This document shows positions 31,806 to 41,138 of a DNA stretch of 64,000 bases, piece by piece. The notes under the pieces are model-generated. The model searched no databases. It was not told the origin of the DNA and saw nothing but the letters and a program-made list of their open reading frames with translations. The DNA comes from Symbiodinium natans (lineage: Eukaryota; Sar; Dinophyceae; Suessiales; Symbiodiniaceae), in NCBI GenBank assembly GCA_905221605.1, contig CAJNDS010002760.1:37501-101500 (forward strand). Reading direction: 5' to 3'. How positions within the stretch are numbered: the stretch's first letter is position 1; each line of letters starts with the position of its first letter. A program made the position numbers and the translations under genes.

Positions 31806-32386
31806 GGAAAATGCATGGTACGTACCGCATGTCGCACTTTTTGGGGTTTCAGGTCTATGCTTTTGGGCTTAGGGTTTGGGGTTCACGGTAGGGTTTCGGG
31901 GACGTCCCAGAAACGAAAGCCTCACTCTGCAGGTAGGCGTCTATGTATAGGCGCTTGGGAAATGTTTTGATTTATCCTTTTTGGGGTTTAGGATTCTATT
32001 TCGGATGATTTTCAGAGGTTTCTAGGGGCCGCCCCAGGCATAGTCTAGAACTAGGAAGGTTCGAGCGCTAGCGCCGTGCCGGTTGGCAAGATGGCAAGAC
32101 TAGTCGCCCCCCTGCTTTCGGAGGGGGTCGGTTGAGAGTTTAGTGTCTGCGGGTTGATCTGTAGGGGTTTAGGGTTCAGGGTTTAGGGTTTAGGGGTTTG
32201 CAGTGTAGGGGTTTAGGGTTTCGGGAACCCAACCCCTGAAAGCCTCAAAGCTCTACACACCGGAAACTCTCAACCCTCCAAAGCTCCCCTAAGCTCTCAG
32301 CCCTAAACCCTCAACCCGAAACCTCAACCCGAAACCCTATAAACCCTTCAAAACCCTAAACCCAAGAGCCCTCAGCACTCTCTCAG

Positions 32387-32467
32387 AAAGTTGGGGAGAT
32401 CTTCGACATCCCCTTGCTGCAGCCCGCACCATGGCCTTTCTTGAGGAGCTTCGGTCTGGCGCATTAT
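32387..32467 (+). CDS. exon, unknown protein
   Basis: Acceptor CACTCTCTCAG, donor GCATTAT|GTTGGGG. Exactly 27 codons: KVGEIFDIPLLQPAPWPFLR then SFGLAHY. In phase with 32636-32701. Confidence 0.72.
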
Positions 32468-32635
32468 GTTGGGGAGGGGGAGGGTTTGGGGTTTAGGGTT
32501 TAGGGTTTAGGGTATGGGTAAGGGTTTAGGGTTAAGGGTTTAGGGTTAGGGTTTAGGGTTAGGGTTTAGTGCTTGGGGCTTAGGGCTAATTATGAGGGCA
32601 ATCTGGAGGGCAATCTAGTCTAGAACGGCTTCCAG

Positions 32636-32701
32636 GCTGTAGGTTTGCAATGCCCGAAAAGACCGAAACTGAAGCCAAAGAGAAAGCTTGTTCGGAAAAG
32701 G
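32636..32701 (+). CDS. candidate exon, Lys/Arg-rich
   Basis: Acceptor GGCTTCCAG, donor AAAAGG|GTTCAGG. Exactly 22 codons; in phase with the previous exon it reads AVGLQCPKRPKLKPKRKLVR. A second frame, MPEKTETEAKEKACSEK, is also open. Confidence 0.5.
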
Positions 32702-32744
32702 GTTCAGGGTTTAGGGCTTTAGGGTTCAGGGTCGTATGCGCAAG

Positions 32745-32884
32745 ACGATGCCGCCATTGCCTGTGCCGGGTGCAGTATTACGCAAGAGGCCTTGAGCCCC
32801 CCCCCCACCAACACCCGGAATCATCTGAGCTGCACGTCGTGGCCTAAGAACCGAGCATGGTCGGCTCACCTCGGACGGTGCAAG
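32745..32884 (+). CDS. candidate exon with Cys pairs
   Basis: Acceptor ATGCGCAAG, donor GTGCAAG|GTTAGG. The longest frame reads DAAIACAGCSITQEALSPPP then TNTRNHLSCTSWPKNRAWSA, with CxxC and a later Cys, suggestive of a small metal-binding fold but unassigned. Confidence 0.52.
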
Positions 32885-32915
32885 GTTAGGTTTTAGGGCG
32901 ATAATTACATTAGGG

Positions 32916-33026
32916 CTAGGACCCGGAGTAGGCCCTTATTTGTTTTTTATGGGTTGGGGTTCCCTTTTCATCCCCTCAAAACCAAAAAGGGCACCCTTTT
33001 TATTCCTAGCTTACTCCTGGGTCTAG
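32916..33026. mobile_element. MITE-like element, family C copy 3 (no array)
   Basis: Reference copy: CTAGGACCCGGAGTAGGCCC to CTTACTCCTGGGTCTAG with AACCAAAAAGGGCACCC inside and no telomere-like insert. Confidence 0.85.
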
Positions 33027-33084
33027 TAATAAGGGTGTCAGGATTTAGGAACCCGAAACTCTAAGCTCTAAACCCAAGAGCTTT

Positions 33085-33204
33085 ATGAGTTCTCGAGGCG
33101 CAGCAAGGGATGACTCCGTATGGGCTGCTGGACGTCGTGCGCTACAGGAGCTGGCGTGGTTGAACCTCTCCGAGGGTTTCATGGGAAATCCGAGCATATT
33201 GTAG
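33085..33204 (+). CDS. candidate short ORF or exon
   Basis: From ATG, 39 codons with strong amino-acid composition: MSSRGAARDDSVWAAGRRAL, QELAWLNLSEGFMGNPSIL, TAG. An overlapping frame (EAQQGMTPYGLLDVVRYRSW) is open for 22 codons. Confidence 0.4.
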   Translation: MSSRGAARDDSVWAAGRRALQELAWLNLSEGFMGNPSIL

Positions 33205-33311
33205 GGTTCTTAAGAGGGTAGGTATATCGGGAACCTGAGGGAGTAGTGGGGGTAATTACTAGGGAACCTTGGGTTACATACCCCCCTTGAACCCACGTCC
33301 CTTAAGAACAC
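33205..33311. mobile_element. MITE-like element, family I copy 2
   Basis: GGTTCTTAAGAGGG at the left and CCCTTAAGAACACC at the right are inverted ends; core GGGAACCTTGGGTTACATAC. Confidence 0.75.
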
Positions 33312-33539
33312 CTAGAAGTACGGTAGTCCCACAAGATCCCAACCTGAAATGCGGTCTTCAGGTTTCACTAGGGCTTAGTAACCCTAAACCCTAAACCCTA
33401 AACCCCAAACCCTAAACCCTAAACCCTAAACCCTCAGGCGCAAACCCTAAACCGCAGATCTAGGATTTAGGGTTCAGGGTTTAGGGTTTACGGTCGAGGG
33501 TTGACACAACCTTAAGCCCCAAAGCCCTCTCCATCGCAG

Positions 33540-33578
33540 GATGGGGGCTGAGAGTCCTGAAGAAGCTACTTGACGCGG
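33540..33578 (+). CDS. exon, unknown protein
   Basis: Acceptor CCATCGCAG, donor GCGG|GTTGTGG. The frame reads WGLRVLKKLLDA. The end of this exon with its donor is repeated (26 bp, three mismatches) at 33774-33799 behind a G-type array. Confidence 0.58.
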
Positions 33579-33949
33579 GTTGTGGGGCTTTCAGGGGGGG
33601 TTAGGGCTTAGGAGGTTTAGGGTTTAGGGTTTAGGGTTTAGGGTTTAGGGTTTAGGGTTTAGGGTTTAGGGTTTAGGGTTCAGGGTTCAGGGTTTAGGGT
33701 TTAGGGTTTAGGGGGTTCTGGTGGCTTAGGCGGCTGTAGGGGGCTTAGGGTTGGGAGTTTGGGGCTTAGGGCCCTACTTGATGCAGGTTGTGGGACTTTA
33801 GAGAGGTTGTAGAGGTTTGGTGGCTTAGGGTGCTTTAGGCGGCTTTAGCCCTAAACCCCAAACCCGAAACCCTAATCCCCTTAAAGGGCGTTTATAGGGG
33901 CTTAGGGTTGGGGGTTTTGGGCTACTGGGCGGTTCATAGTACTTAGGAA

Positions 33950-34050
33950 CCCAATTATGACTGCACCTATATCCCAACTATAGCCCTTTTAGGGTACCTA
34001 AGGGGCTTATATGTGGGTTATAACTACACTTCTACATGGGTTACCCTAAA
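33950..34050. other. unassigned palindrome-like block
   Basis: AGGAACCCAATTATG and GGGTTATAACTACAC arms with CTTTTAGGGTACCTAAGG between; only this copy was noticed. Confidence 0.4.
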
Positions 34051-34206
34051 CCCTGAACCCTAAACCCTATTCGGTTTCTAAGTAACCTGAACCTCCAAGT
34101 AAGGGGCTCAGTGCATTTAGAGGTTCAGGGTTTCGGACGGTCGGTCTCCGGGTTCAGGTTTGCCATTACGGCTGGGGGCGATAAGGCTTGAAGGTTACAA
34201 GGGGTC

Positions 34207-34418
34207 CTCAACCCTAAACCCTAGCCCTAAACCCTAAACCCTAAACCCTAAACCCTAAACCCTAAACCCTAAACCCTAAACCCTAAACCCTAAACCCTAA
34301 ACCCTAAACCCTAAACCCTAAACCCTAAACCCTAAACCCTAAACCCTAAACCCTAAACCCTAAACCCTAAACCCTAAACCCTAAACCCTAAACCCTAGCC
34401 CTAAACCCTAAACCCTAA
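34207..34418. repeat. longest pure C-type array
   Basis: About 30 CCCTAAA units with one CCCTAGC interruption near each end. It ends 12 nt before the acceptor of exon 34431. Confidence 0.97.
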
Positions 34419-34430
34419 TCCCACGCCCAG

Positions 34431-34506
34431 CGTGCCCGGCATCTTGCCCGCTTCACTGGCCAAGGTCGTCGCTGCACACGCCGATCCCGGAATCTCCGCT
34501 CCAATG
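34431..34506 (+). CDS. penultimate exon, unknown protein
   Basis: Acceptor CCACGCCCAG, donor CCAATG|GTGGGT. Frame VPGILPASLAKVVAAHADPG then ISAPM, GC-rich in third positions, ending on a codon boundary. Confidence 0.7.
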
Positions 34507-34607
34507 GTGGGTTTGGGGTTTCGGATTTGGGGTTTCGGGTTTAGGGTTTAGGGTTTCGGGTTTAGGGTTTAGGGTTCAGGGCTTAAGGTTCCGCATCGCG
34601 ATCGCAG
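34507..34607 (+). repeat. 101-nt intron built of TTTCGGG/TTTAGGG units
   Basis: Starts GTGGGTTTGGGG, consists of alternating TTTCGGG and TTTAGGG heptamers, and ends CATCGCGATCGCAG. In-phase exons on both sides support splicing. Confidence 0.65.
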
Positions 34608-34619
34608 GAGCCTAAATAG
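34608..34619 (+). CDS. terminal mini-exon
   Basis: Reads EPK then TAG in phase with 34431-34506. Only four codons, so support rests on phase and a good acceptor. Confidence 0.55.
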   Translation, partial: EPK

Positions 34620-34907
34620 TTGCCGAAAAGTACTGTTCTCTCTCTCTCTCAACTACCCCAAACCGCCTAGAGATTTTGTTTCAAAAGCACGTTCTGATCT
34701 TTCAAGCTGTTGAAAGCCCGTGTTTCGAGGAGCCCATCATGAACTTTAGGGTTTAGGATTTAGGGTTAGGGTAACCCTTAAACCATAAACCTGAAGCCCC
34801 GTTCAGTCCTTTAGGAACCCTTCACATCCTTACCCCGTGAATGCAACCCGAAGACTCCTGCAATTTCCTAAACGCCCTCTTCTAGCCCTGCACATCCTAT
34901 GAGCCCC

Positions 34908-35040
34908 TGTGCTATAGGGGTCAGAATAATTACGAATAGTATTCCATTCTGGTCCCTAGAACAGAAGATTATGATAGCCCCCAAAACCCTATTCTCATTA
35001 TTGAGACCCCTTTTGTATGCCCTCATACCCTATAATCTCT
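34908..35040. mobile_element. MITE-like element, family L copy 1
   Basis: TATAGGGGTCAGAATAATTA, then TCTGGTCCCTA, CCCCCAAAACCCTATTCT and GAGACCCC. Relatives at 42407 and 51233. Confidence 0.65.
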
Positions 35041-35311
35041 TAACAGGCCCCAAACCCCAAACACCCCATACTCATTGAACCCCAAACCCGAAAACACCCT
35101 AAGCCCCAAACCCCAAAACAGCCCAAGCCCTAAACCCCAAATCCCTACACCCCCAAATCCCCCAAAACCCTAAAACCCCACAAAGCCCTAAACCCGCAAA
35201 TCCCCTAAAACACTACAAAGCCCCAAAAACCCTACAAAGCCCCAAACCCCAAACCCTAAACCCTAAACCCTAAACCCTAAACCCTAAACCCTAAATCCTA
35301 CAAAGCTCCAG

Positions 35312-35377
35312 GGCTTTTTATCCTGAGCTTGCCCTGTGCCTCCCCGGGCCTGGAGCTCCGGGTCGGGCTCTCAGGAG
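35312..35377 (+). CDS. exon, hydrophobic segment
   Basis: Acceptor AGCTCCAG, donor TCAGGAG|GTTTAGGG formed by the next array. Frame LFILSLPCASPGLELRVGLS; could be part of a membrane segment or signal. Confidence 0.58.
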
Positions 35378-35990
35378 GTTTAGGGTTTAGGGTTTGGGGT
35401 TTGGGGTTTAGGGTTTAGGGTTTGGGGTTTAGGGTTTAGGGTTTGGGGTTTAGGGTTTAGGGTTTAGGGTTTGGGGTTTGGGGTTTTAGGGTTTAGGGTT
35501 TAGGGTTTAGGGTTTAGGGTTTGGGGTTTGGGGTTTGGGGTTTTAGGGTTTAGGGTTGAGGGTTTCGGGTTTAGGGTTTTAGGGTTTAGGGTTTCGGGTT
35601 TAGGGTTTATGGTTTAGGTTTCAGGGTTTCGGGTTTAGGGTTTTAGGGTTTAGGGTTTCGGGTTTAGGGTTTCGGGTTTCAAGGTTTAGGGTTTAGGGTC
35701 TATAAGGTTTTAGGGCTGTGGGGTTTGAAGGTTTTGGGGTTTAGGATTTAGGGTCTATATTATAGGGTTTTAGGGTTTAGGGTCTGCAGGGCTTTTGGGG
35801 TTAGGGTTAGGGTTTATAGGGTTTTAGCGTTTTGGGGTTTTAGGGTTAGGGTTTAGGGTTTAGGGTCCATTGGGCTTTAGGGTTTAGGTCTTTAGAGCGT
35901 TGGGGACTGTAGTGTTTGGGGTTTTTGGTTCAGGGTATACCACGCTTTTTTGTTATGGGGGCGGAGGGGGGATGTGTTTCTTGAGGGTTT
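35378..35990. repeat. longest G-type array complex
   Basis: Over 300 bp of T3AG3, T3G4, T4AG3 and TTTCGGG units, followed by about 290 bp of progressively decayed units. Confidence 0.95.
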
Positions 35991-36284
35991 AGGGTCTGAA
36001 GGGCTTGGGATTAAAGGGCTCGTAACTCTTTTGACCCTAAACCCTAAACCCTAAACCCTAAACCCTAAACCCTAAACCGCAAACCCCTTCGACAGCTCGT
36101 GAAACCATGATTCCCCAAATTTCGATAGGGTTTAGGGTTTAGGGTTTAGGGTTTAGGGTTTAGGGTTTAGGGTTTAGGGTTTAGGGTTAAGGGTTTAGCA
36201 ACGACCAATCAAAGACAGAAGCGCATGTAAACAACAAGCACAGTCAAGGTACGAGACAGAAGGCTAATCAAAAGACTTATAACT

Positions 36285-36378
36285 AGGATGCCCAGTAGTA
36301 GCCTTATTCCCTTTTTGGGGGGTTTAGGTTCCCTTATAAACCCCTTTAAGCAAAAAAGGGCACCCTTTTGAAGAGATA
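36285..36378. mobile_element. MITE-like element, family E copy 2 (no array)
   Basis: CTAGGATGCCCAGTAGTAG start and CAAAAAAGGGCACCC right core. Serves as the empty-site comparison for the array inside copy 1. Confidence 0.65.
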
Positions 36379-36838
36379 AACCCCTAAACCCTAAGCCCAA
36401 TCATATTTTTTTGGCACCCAGGGCTCAGGGTTCAGGGTTCAGGGTTTAGGGTTTAGGGTTTAGGGTTCAGGGTTCAGGGTTTAGGGTGAATGGGAACAGC
36501 AGAAGACGAATATCAACCCTCATATCGAATACACAGAAGAAGACCCTAGGCCCTAAACCTTAACCCTAAACCTTAAACCCTACAACCCTAAACCCCAAGA
36601 ACCCTAATTATAGACCCTAAAACCCAAAAACACCCTATAGACCCTAAAACCCTAAACAACCCTTTAGACCCTAACCCTAAACAACCCTTTAGACCCAAAA
36701 ACCTTAAAACCCTACAGACCCTAAAACCCTAAAACCCTACAGACCCTACAAACCCTAAAACCCTAAAACCCTAAACCCTAAACCCTAAACCCTAAACCCT
36801 AAACCCTAAACCCTAAACCCTGAACCCTACACGGTGAG

Positions 36839-36961
36839 GACGAGTCCATGGGTTGGCGCTCGCCCCCGGCTGGCCTTGGCGTCCTCTGGGCCGGGGAAGC
36901 GGCCGTCGGGCCGTCGCGTATGCTGAAGACTGGCCGGGAGGGGCCAGGGGGAAGCCTCGGG
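36839..36961 (+). CDS. exon, unknown protein
   Basis: Acceptor CACGGTGAG, donor CTCGGG|GTTTAGG. Exactly 41 codons: DESMGWRSPPAGLGVLWAGE, AAVGPSRMLKTGREGPGGSL, G. Between a C-type and a G-type array. Confidence 0.62.
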
Positions 36962-37094
36962 GTTTAGGGCTGACCCTAAACCCTAAACCCTAAACGCTAA
37001 ACGCTAAACCCTAAACCCCAAACCCCAAACCCCAAACCCCAAACCCTAAACCCTAAACCCTGAACCCTACTTCTCCCCTACCGGGGTTCTGCAG

Positions 37095-37123
37095 AAGGGG
37101 AGGTGGCATTGAAGAATGCAAAG
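37095..37123 (+). CDS. candidate short exon
   Basis: Acceptor GGTTCTGCAG, donor GCAAAG|GTGGGG. Reads GEVALKNAK in one frame; phase to 36839-36961 does not fit that frame. Confidence 0.38.
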
Positions 37124-37371
37124 GTGGGGTTCGGTTTTGAAAGTTGATTTTGGGGGGGGATCTCCCAAAATTAGGCTACGCATTTTAGGGTTCGGGTTCA
37201 GGGTTTTGGGTTTAGGTTTCAGGGTCGGGGTAAATAAGGGCCATCCTTTGTTTTAGGAAATGCACATTTAGTATGTTCCGAGCTCTTTGGGGTGCAGCTT
37301 TGGGGGCCTGCAGGAGGAACCGTCTCTGCTTCCACTCCACTGTTTTCGGGTTTAGGGTTTAGGGTTTTGGG

Positions 37372-37458
37372 ATGAGGAGCCATAGGCGGGGAATGGAAGA
37401 GTCAGGCAGGGTAAACGCTTCGGCTACGGGTTGCTTCCGAGACGCCATGAAAGCCTGA
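37372..37458 (+). CDS. candidate short ORF or exon
   Basis: MRSHRRGMEESGRVNASATG then CFRDAMKA and TGA, between a G-type and a C-type array. No convincing acceptor. Confidence 0.38.
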   Translation: MRSHRRGMEESGRVNASATGCFRDAMKA

Positions 37459-37565
37459 AGCCACCAGAACCCTGAACCCCACGGAAATTCTAAACCTTAA
37501 AACCCGAAACCCGAAACCCTGAACCCTAAACCCTAAACCCTAAACCCTAAGCCCTGAATCCAAAG

Positions 37566-37636
37566 CAGCCTGGGAGGCATTCACCGCGTCCGCGCGACGC
37601 CTGACAGGCCAGGTCCATAGGGAAGTGACACCTCAG
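37566..37636 (+). CDS. exon, unknown protein
   Basis: Acceptor AATCCAAAG (or CAG three bases on), donor CCTCAG|GTTGCA. Frame AWEAFTASARRLTGQVHREV then TPQ, a likely amphipathic helix. Confidence 0.62.
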
Positions 37637-37639
37637 GTT

Positions 37640-37757
37640 GCATAAGGGGTCCATACGGGTTTGGGGTTTAGGGTTTAGGGTTTAGGGTTTAGGGTCCATA
37701 TGTATGTAGATACAGGCTCCCAAAGTAAGGGCCCATACTGAGGACCCTTGGAACCCC
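37640..37757. mobile_element. family N copy 4 with nested G-type array
   Basis: Family core GGGCCCATACTGAGGACC at the right. A TTTAGGG block is flanked by GGGTCCATA at 37648-37656 and 37692-37700, a 9-bp direct repeat. Confidence 0.65.
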
Positions 37758-37803
37758 GTGAAGATTTAAGGTTGTAGCGGCTTGAGGCTCTGAATGTGCT
37801 ATA

Positions 37804-37873
37804 TGGTCATTTCTCCAAATTATGGTACCCTAAATAAGAGGGGCCGCCATATAATAAGGAAGTGACCACCGTA
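37804..37873. mobile_element. MITE-like element, family G copy 4
   Basis: GGTCATTTCTCCAAATTATG and AAGGAAGTGACC are the inverted ends; short interior with GAGGGGCCGCC. Confidence 0.7.
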
Positions 37874-37912
37874 AACCTTCTACCCTAAACCCTAAACCCT
37901 AAACCCTCAACC

Positions 37913-37999
37913 TCATATGACCTTGACTTGCTCGGACAGCTGGTCTAAAGACTCTTCGAGCTCCCCGGGCGTCCAGCCCTTCGGGGCTTGAGGGTGTGC
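37913..37999 (-). CDS. possible minus-strand exon
   Basis: The minus frame reads AHPQAPKGWTPGELEESLDQ then LSEQVKVI and TGA, a helical pattern. A plus frame (MTLTCSDSWSKDSSSSPGVQ) is open over the same bases, so orientation is unresolved. Confidence 0.33.
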   Translation of the reverse strand, partial: AHPQAPKGWTPGELEESLDQLSEQVKVI

Positions 38000-38282
38000 C
38001 CGGAGGGTTTGGGTTTATAAAGGGATTGGGGTCTAGAGTTTCGGGTTTAAGGGTGGAACAGGGATACCAAAAGCTACAACTGGCAGGAGTCAAGCACTCT
38101 AAGTCAAACTACGAACTTTTCAGTGTCAAGCAACTGGGAAATTAGGTTGTAAATAGGGTACCCAAAGCCCAAACTGTATTTCGACTCGTGGCCGTGAAGA
38201 GTCTTTTTCTTTGGGTGAGTCGTTAAACCATTTCGAGCTGCGGTTTAGGGTTCAGGGTTCAGGGTTCAGGGTTAGGGTTTAG

Positions 38283-38372
38283 GCGACTTCTTTTGTTGGT
38301 GCCTCCCGACGCTCCCAAGCCTGCAAGCAGCCCTTCTTTTGGGGCGCCTGTGACCAGTCTTGTGGCCCACAA
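38283..38372 (+). CDS. exon, Pro/Ser/Ala-rich
   Basis: Acceptor TTTAG within the upstream G-type array, donor CACAA|GTTTAGGG within the downstream one. Frame RLLLLVPPDAPKPASSPSFG then APVTSLVAH. Confidence 0.6.
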
Positions 38373-38426
38373 GTTTAGGGTGTAGGGTTTAGGGTTTAGG
38401 CTTTAGGGCTTGTGTCTTAACCCTAA

Positions 38427-38640
38427 ACCTCAAAACCCCAAAACCCCAAAACCCCAAGACCCCAAGACCCCAAGACCCCAAAACCCCAAAACTCCAAAAC
38501 CCCAAAACCCCAAAACCCCAAAACCCCAAAACCCCAAAACCCCAAAACCCCAAAACCCCAAAACCCCAAAACCCCAAAACCCAAAACCCCCAAAACCCCC
38601 CAAACCCCAAAACCCCCAAAACCCCAAACGCCCTAATCCT
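38427..38640. repeat. (CCCCAAAA)n array, ciliate-type unit
   Basis: About twenty C4A4 octamers with a few C4AAG variants. Frames through it (PKPQNPKTPKPQ on plus, FWGFGVLGFWG on minus) are repeat artefacts. Confidence 0.95.
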
Positions 38641-38913
38641 AAACCTCAAAACCCATAAACACCACAAAACCCAAATTCCCTAAAAGCACAAAAACAAAAA
38701 CAAAAACCTGAAGACCCCAAAACTCTAAATCCCAAAACGTCCCAAAACCCTAAAACTCTAAACGCCCAAAAACCCAACCCCCCCAACACCCTAGGCACAA
38801 AAGCCCTAAGCTCCTACAGCTCACCCTAAACCCTAACCCTAAACCCTAGACCCTAAACCCCAAACCTTATTTCGTAAACCCCTAAGTTTCCTAAAGCTCA
38901 CGGCAACCCACAG

Positions 38914-38967
38914 GTCCCCACGCCTGTCGGCATGGCATGAGCTTTGCACACGCCGCGTGGCTCAGAG
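38914..38967 (+). CDS. candidate exon, unknown protein
   Basis: Acceptor CAACCCACAG, frame PHACRHGMSFAHAAWLRA. C-type arrays on both sides and no donor seen. Confidence 0.35.
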
Positions 38968-39038
38968 CCCTAAACCCTAAACCCTCAACTCTAAACCCTA
39001 AACCCTCAACCCTCAATCCTAAACCCTAAACCCTAAAT

Positions 39039-39107
39039 ACTTCATCTTGGGCGGCTTCTTCTCAAGTGCTTTCATGGCCTGAGGAGGTTGTCTTGTTGAG
39101 GGCATGA
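39039..39107 (+). CDS. candidate terminal exon
   Basis: Frame TSSWAASSQVLSWPEEVVLL then RA and TGA directly after a C-type array. No acceptor at the edge. Confidence 0.37.
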   Translation, partial: TSSWAASSQVLSWPEEVVLLRA

Positions 39108-39274
39108 GGTTATTGACAGTAACGGGTTTTCAGGGTTTAGGGCTGAGGGTTTACTGGAGTTTGCTTTGTTGAGGGTTTTGGGGGGTTTAGGGTTTAGGGT
39201 TTAGGGTTTAGGGTTTAGGGTTTAGGGTTTAGGGCTCCCAGCCGCACATCAGTCTCCACAGAAGGGGTTTCCAG

Positions 39275-39309
39275 TCAAAAGCCCAGTGGACGGAGCACTC
39301 CGGGATCCG
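39275..39309 (+). CDS. candidate short exon
   Basis: Acceptor GGTTTCCAG, donor GATCCG|GTAATG. Frame KSPVDGALRDP. Downstream 39340-39425 resembles a rearranged family B MITE. Confidence 0.4.
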
Positions 39310-39728
39310 GTAATGACCCAGAGAGCCCAAATAAAATACCGCCTCAATGCAGGAATACCCTTAAACCATAGAAAGGATCCCTATACAGACAAAGGAATAT
39401 ACCTTAGATCAGAAAACGGATCCCTACATAAACTGAGCTCGATTTCTTATTGTTTCGGGCTCCGCTGGGGAGCGAATGGCGAAGCTAAAGGCTGTTGGAC
39501 CTTTCACAGGGTCCGGAACTGCACCCAAAGCCTGAACAAAAGAGCCCTTAAACCCTGTGCCCTAAGCCCTAAACCTCTCAACGCTATTAGCCTCAAAACC
39601 CTAAAACTCTGAACCCTAGTACCCTAAACCTCTGAACCCTAGTAGCCCGAAACCCAAAACCTCTCAAAGCGAACTAGCCCTAAACCCTATTCCTCTCAAC
39701 CCTAGACCCCGAAAAGGGGGGGTCGCAG

Positions 39729-39813
39729 GAGCCCAGCTGTGTCCTCCCATGTTCCAAGCCCTGGAAGAGAACGGGATGGAGTTGCGGAGCCTGGTCCGCA
39801 TGTGTTTTAGGGG
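39729..39813 (+). CDS. exon, unknown protein
   Basis: Acceptor GGGTCGCAG, donor TTAGGG|GTACAAG. Frame AQLCPPMFQALEENGMELRS then LVRMCFRG, strongly protein-like. An alternative donor lies 12 nt earlier. Confidence 0.68.
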
Positions 39814-40268
39814 GTACAAGCTTGGGGTTTAGGGTTTAGGGTTTAGGGTTTAGGGTTTAGGGTTTAGGGCTCAGGGTTTCGGGCTCAGGGTTTAGAGTTT
39901 AGGGTTTAGGGTCTAGAGTGCAAGTTGGGGGGGGGTTTGTTCCAAAGGTCCTTTCAAAGGGATGGATCCAAGGGAAACGAGCCCCTTAAAAGCGGGGTCT
40001 TTATGAGAAAAGGGGGCCACCTACCTCTATCTTGGGGGCAGGTATGTTGAACAACAGCCACGTATGTACCTTGGGTCCACAAAAAGCTACTTTATGGAAC
40101 TCCCGGCCCCACGCCCGCGTTCCCTGTTGAGGGACTGGGGAGGGGAGGGTGTAAGATTTAGAGCACCCCAATCATGAAACATCTAGGATGACCTGAAAGT
40201 AATTTTGTTGCTGTGGCGGGTGAGTATGGTAGGGTTTCGGGTTGAGCGCTTGGGGCGGCTAAGGTGGG

Positions 40269-40502
40269 TTGAGGGTTCATGGTTTCCGGGTTTTGCGCCT
40301 GTGCCAACACTTTTGCCTTGCGAAGTCTCATGCGGTTGCAACCTTAAAGCTTAAGCTTCAAGCTCATACCGTCATCCCAAAGAGTGGCGATAAACGTTCG
40401 CGGAGTAGGCTGAGGCTTTCCGTAGCCACGGCACGATATCTGCTGTTTAGGGGCTCGGCCTGCGCCCACCTCCATCACCCACCTCCATTTCCCATAGATT
40501 AG
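40269..40502 (+). CDS. possible coding island, basic protein
   Basis: 77 codons without arrays inside: LCQHFCLAKSHAVATLKLKL, QAHTVIPKSGDKRSRSRLRL, SVATARYLLFRGSACAHL. The start codon lies in decayed telomere units, so the 5' end is uncertain. Confidence 0.45.
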   Translation: MRVHGFRVLRLCQHFCLAKSHAVATLKLKLQAHTVIPKSGDKRSRSRLRLSVATARYLLFRGSACAHLHHPPPFPID

Positions 40503-40655
40503 GGTTCAGGGTTTAGGGTTTTTGAGGCTACCAAGTACAGGGTTTGCAGTCTCCCAAACCCTAAGCCCTAAACCCTAAACCCTAAACCCTAAACCGGAAG
40601 CTCTAAACCCTAAACCCTATGCCCTAAACCCTAAGCCCTAAGCCCTAAACACCAG

Positions 40656-40707
40656 GTTGGGGGACCTGCGCGGAACAGATGCAGTGCTGAGGCCGGGTGT
40701 CCTCTAA
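40656..40707 (+). CDS. candidate terminal exon
   Basis: Acceptor AACACCAG, frame LGDLRGTDAVLRPGVL, stop TAA. Confidence 0.45.
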
Positions 40708-41005
40708 GCCCTATGACTGCGCTCCTGCCACGTTAGTCCCAAAACCACCCTTTGGGGTTTTGGGGTTTAGGGTTTGGGGTTTAGGGTTTCGGGTTTCGGG
40801 TTTAGGGTTTCGGGTTTAGGGTTTCGGGTTTAGGGTTTCGGGTTTCGGGTTTAGGGTTGGGGATTTGGGGTTGAGGGCTTAGGGTGAAGTTTAGCTTAGA
40901 ATCCCACAAAAGCAGGCAGGAGGTAGGTTGTGGGTTCTTCGAGGTGGGTCCTGAAGCAAGTTGGGTCGAAACCTGGTGAGGCGTGCACGACCCTCCAGTC
41001 CTACA

Positions 41006-41138
41006 TTTGGTAGTTGCCCTTGTGGGAGGTTCTGCGTTCCCTTAGAAGGTAACCAACACCAAAGAAGGTTTAGGGTTTAGGGTTTAGGGTTTAGGGTTTA
41101 GGGTTTAGGGTATACCTCATCACAATGTGGTTGCTGGG
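41006..41138. mobile_element. family D copy 5 with nested G-type array
   Basis: TTTGGTAGTTGCCC at the left and GTTGCTGGGCTAG at the right. A pure TTTAGGG block at 41068-41110 interrupts the interior just after AACCAACACCAAAGAAGG, where copy 1 has AACCAACCCAAAACAGGG. Confidence 0.8.

Noticed and set aside
38389-38667. Frames of 65-92 codons with WGFGVLGF or PKPQNPKT periods
   Set aside because: They are translations of the CCCCAAAA array in both directions.
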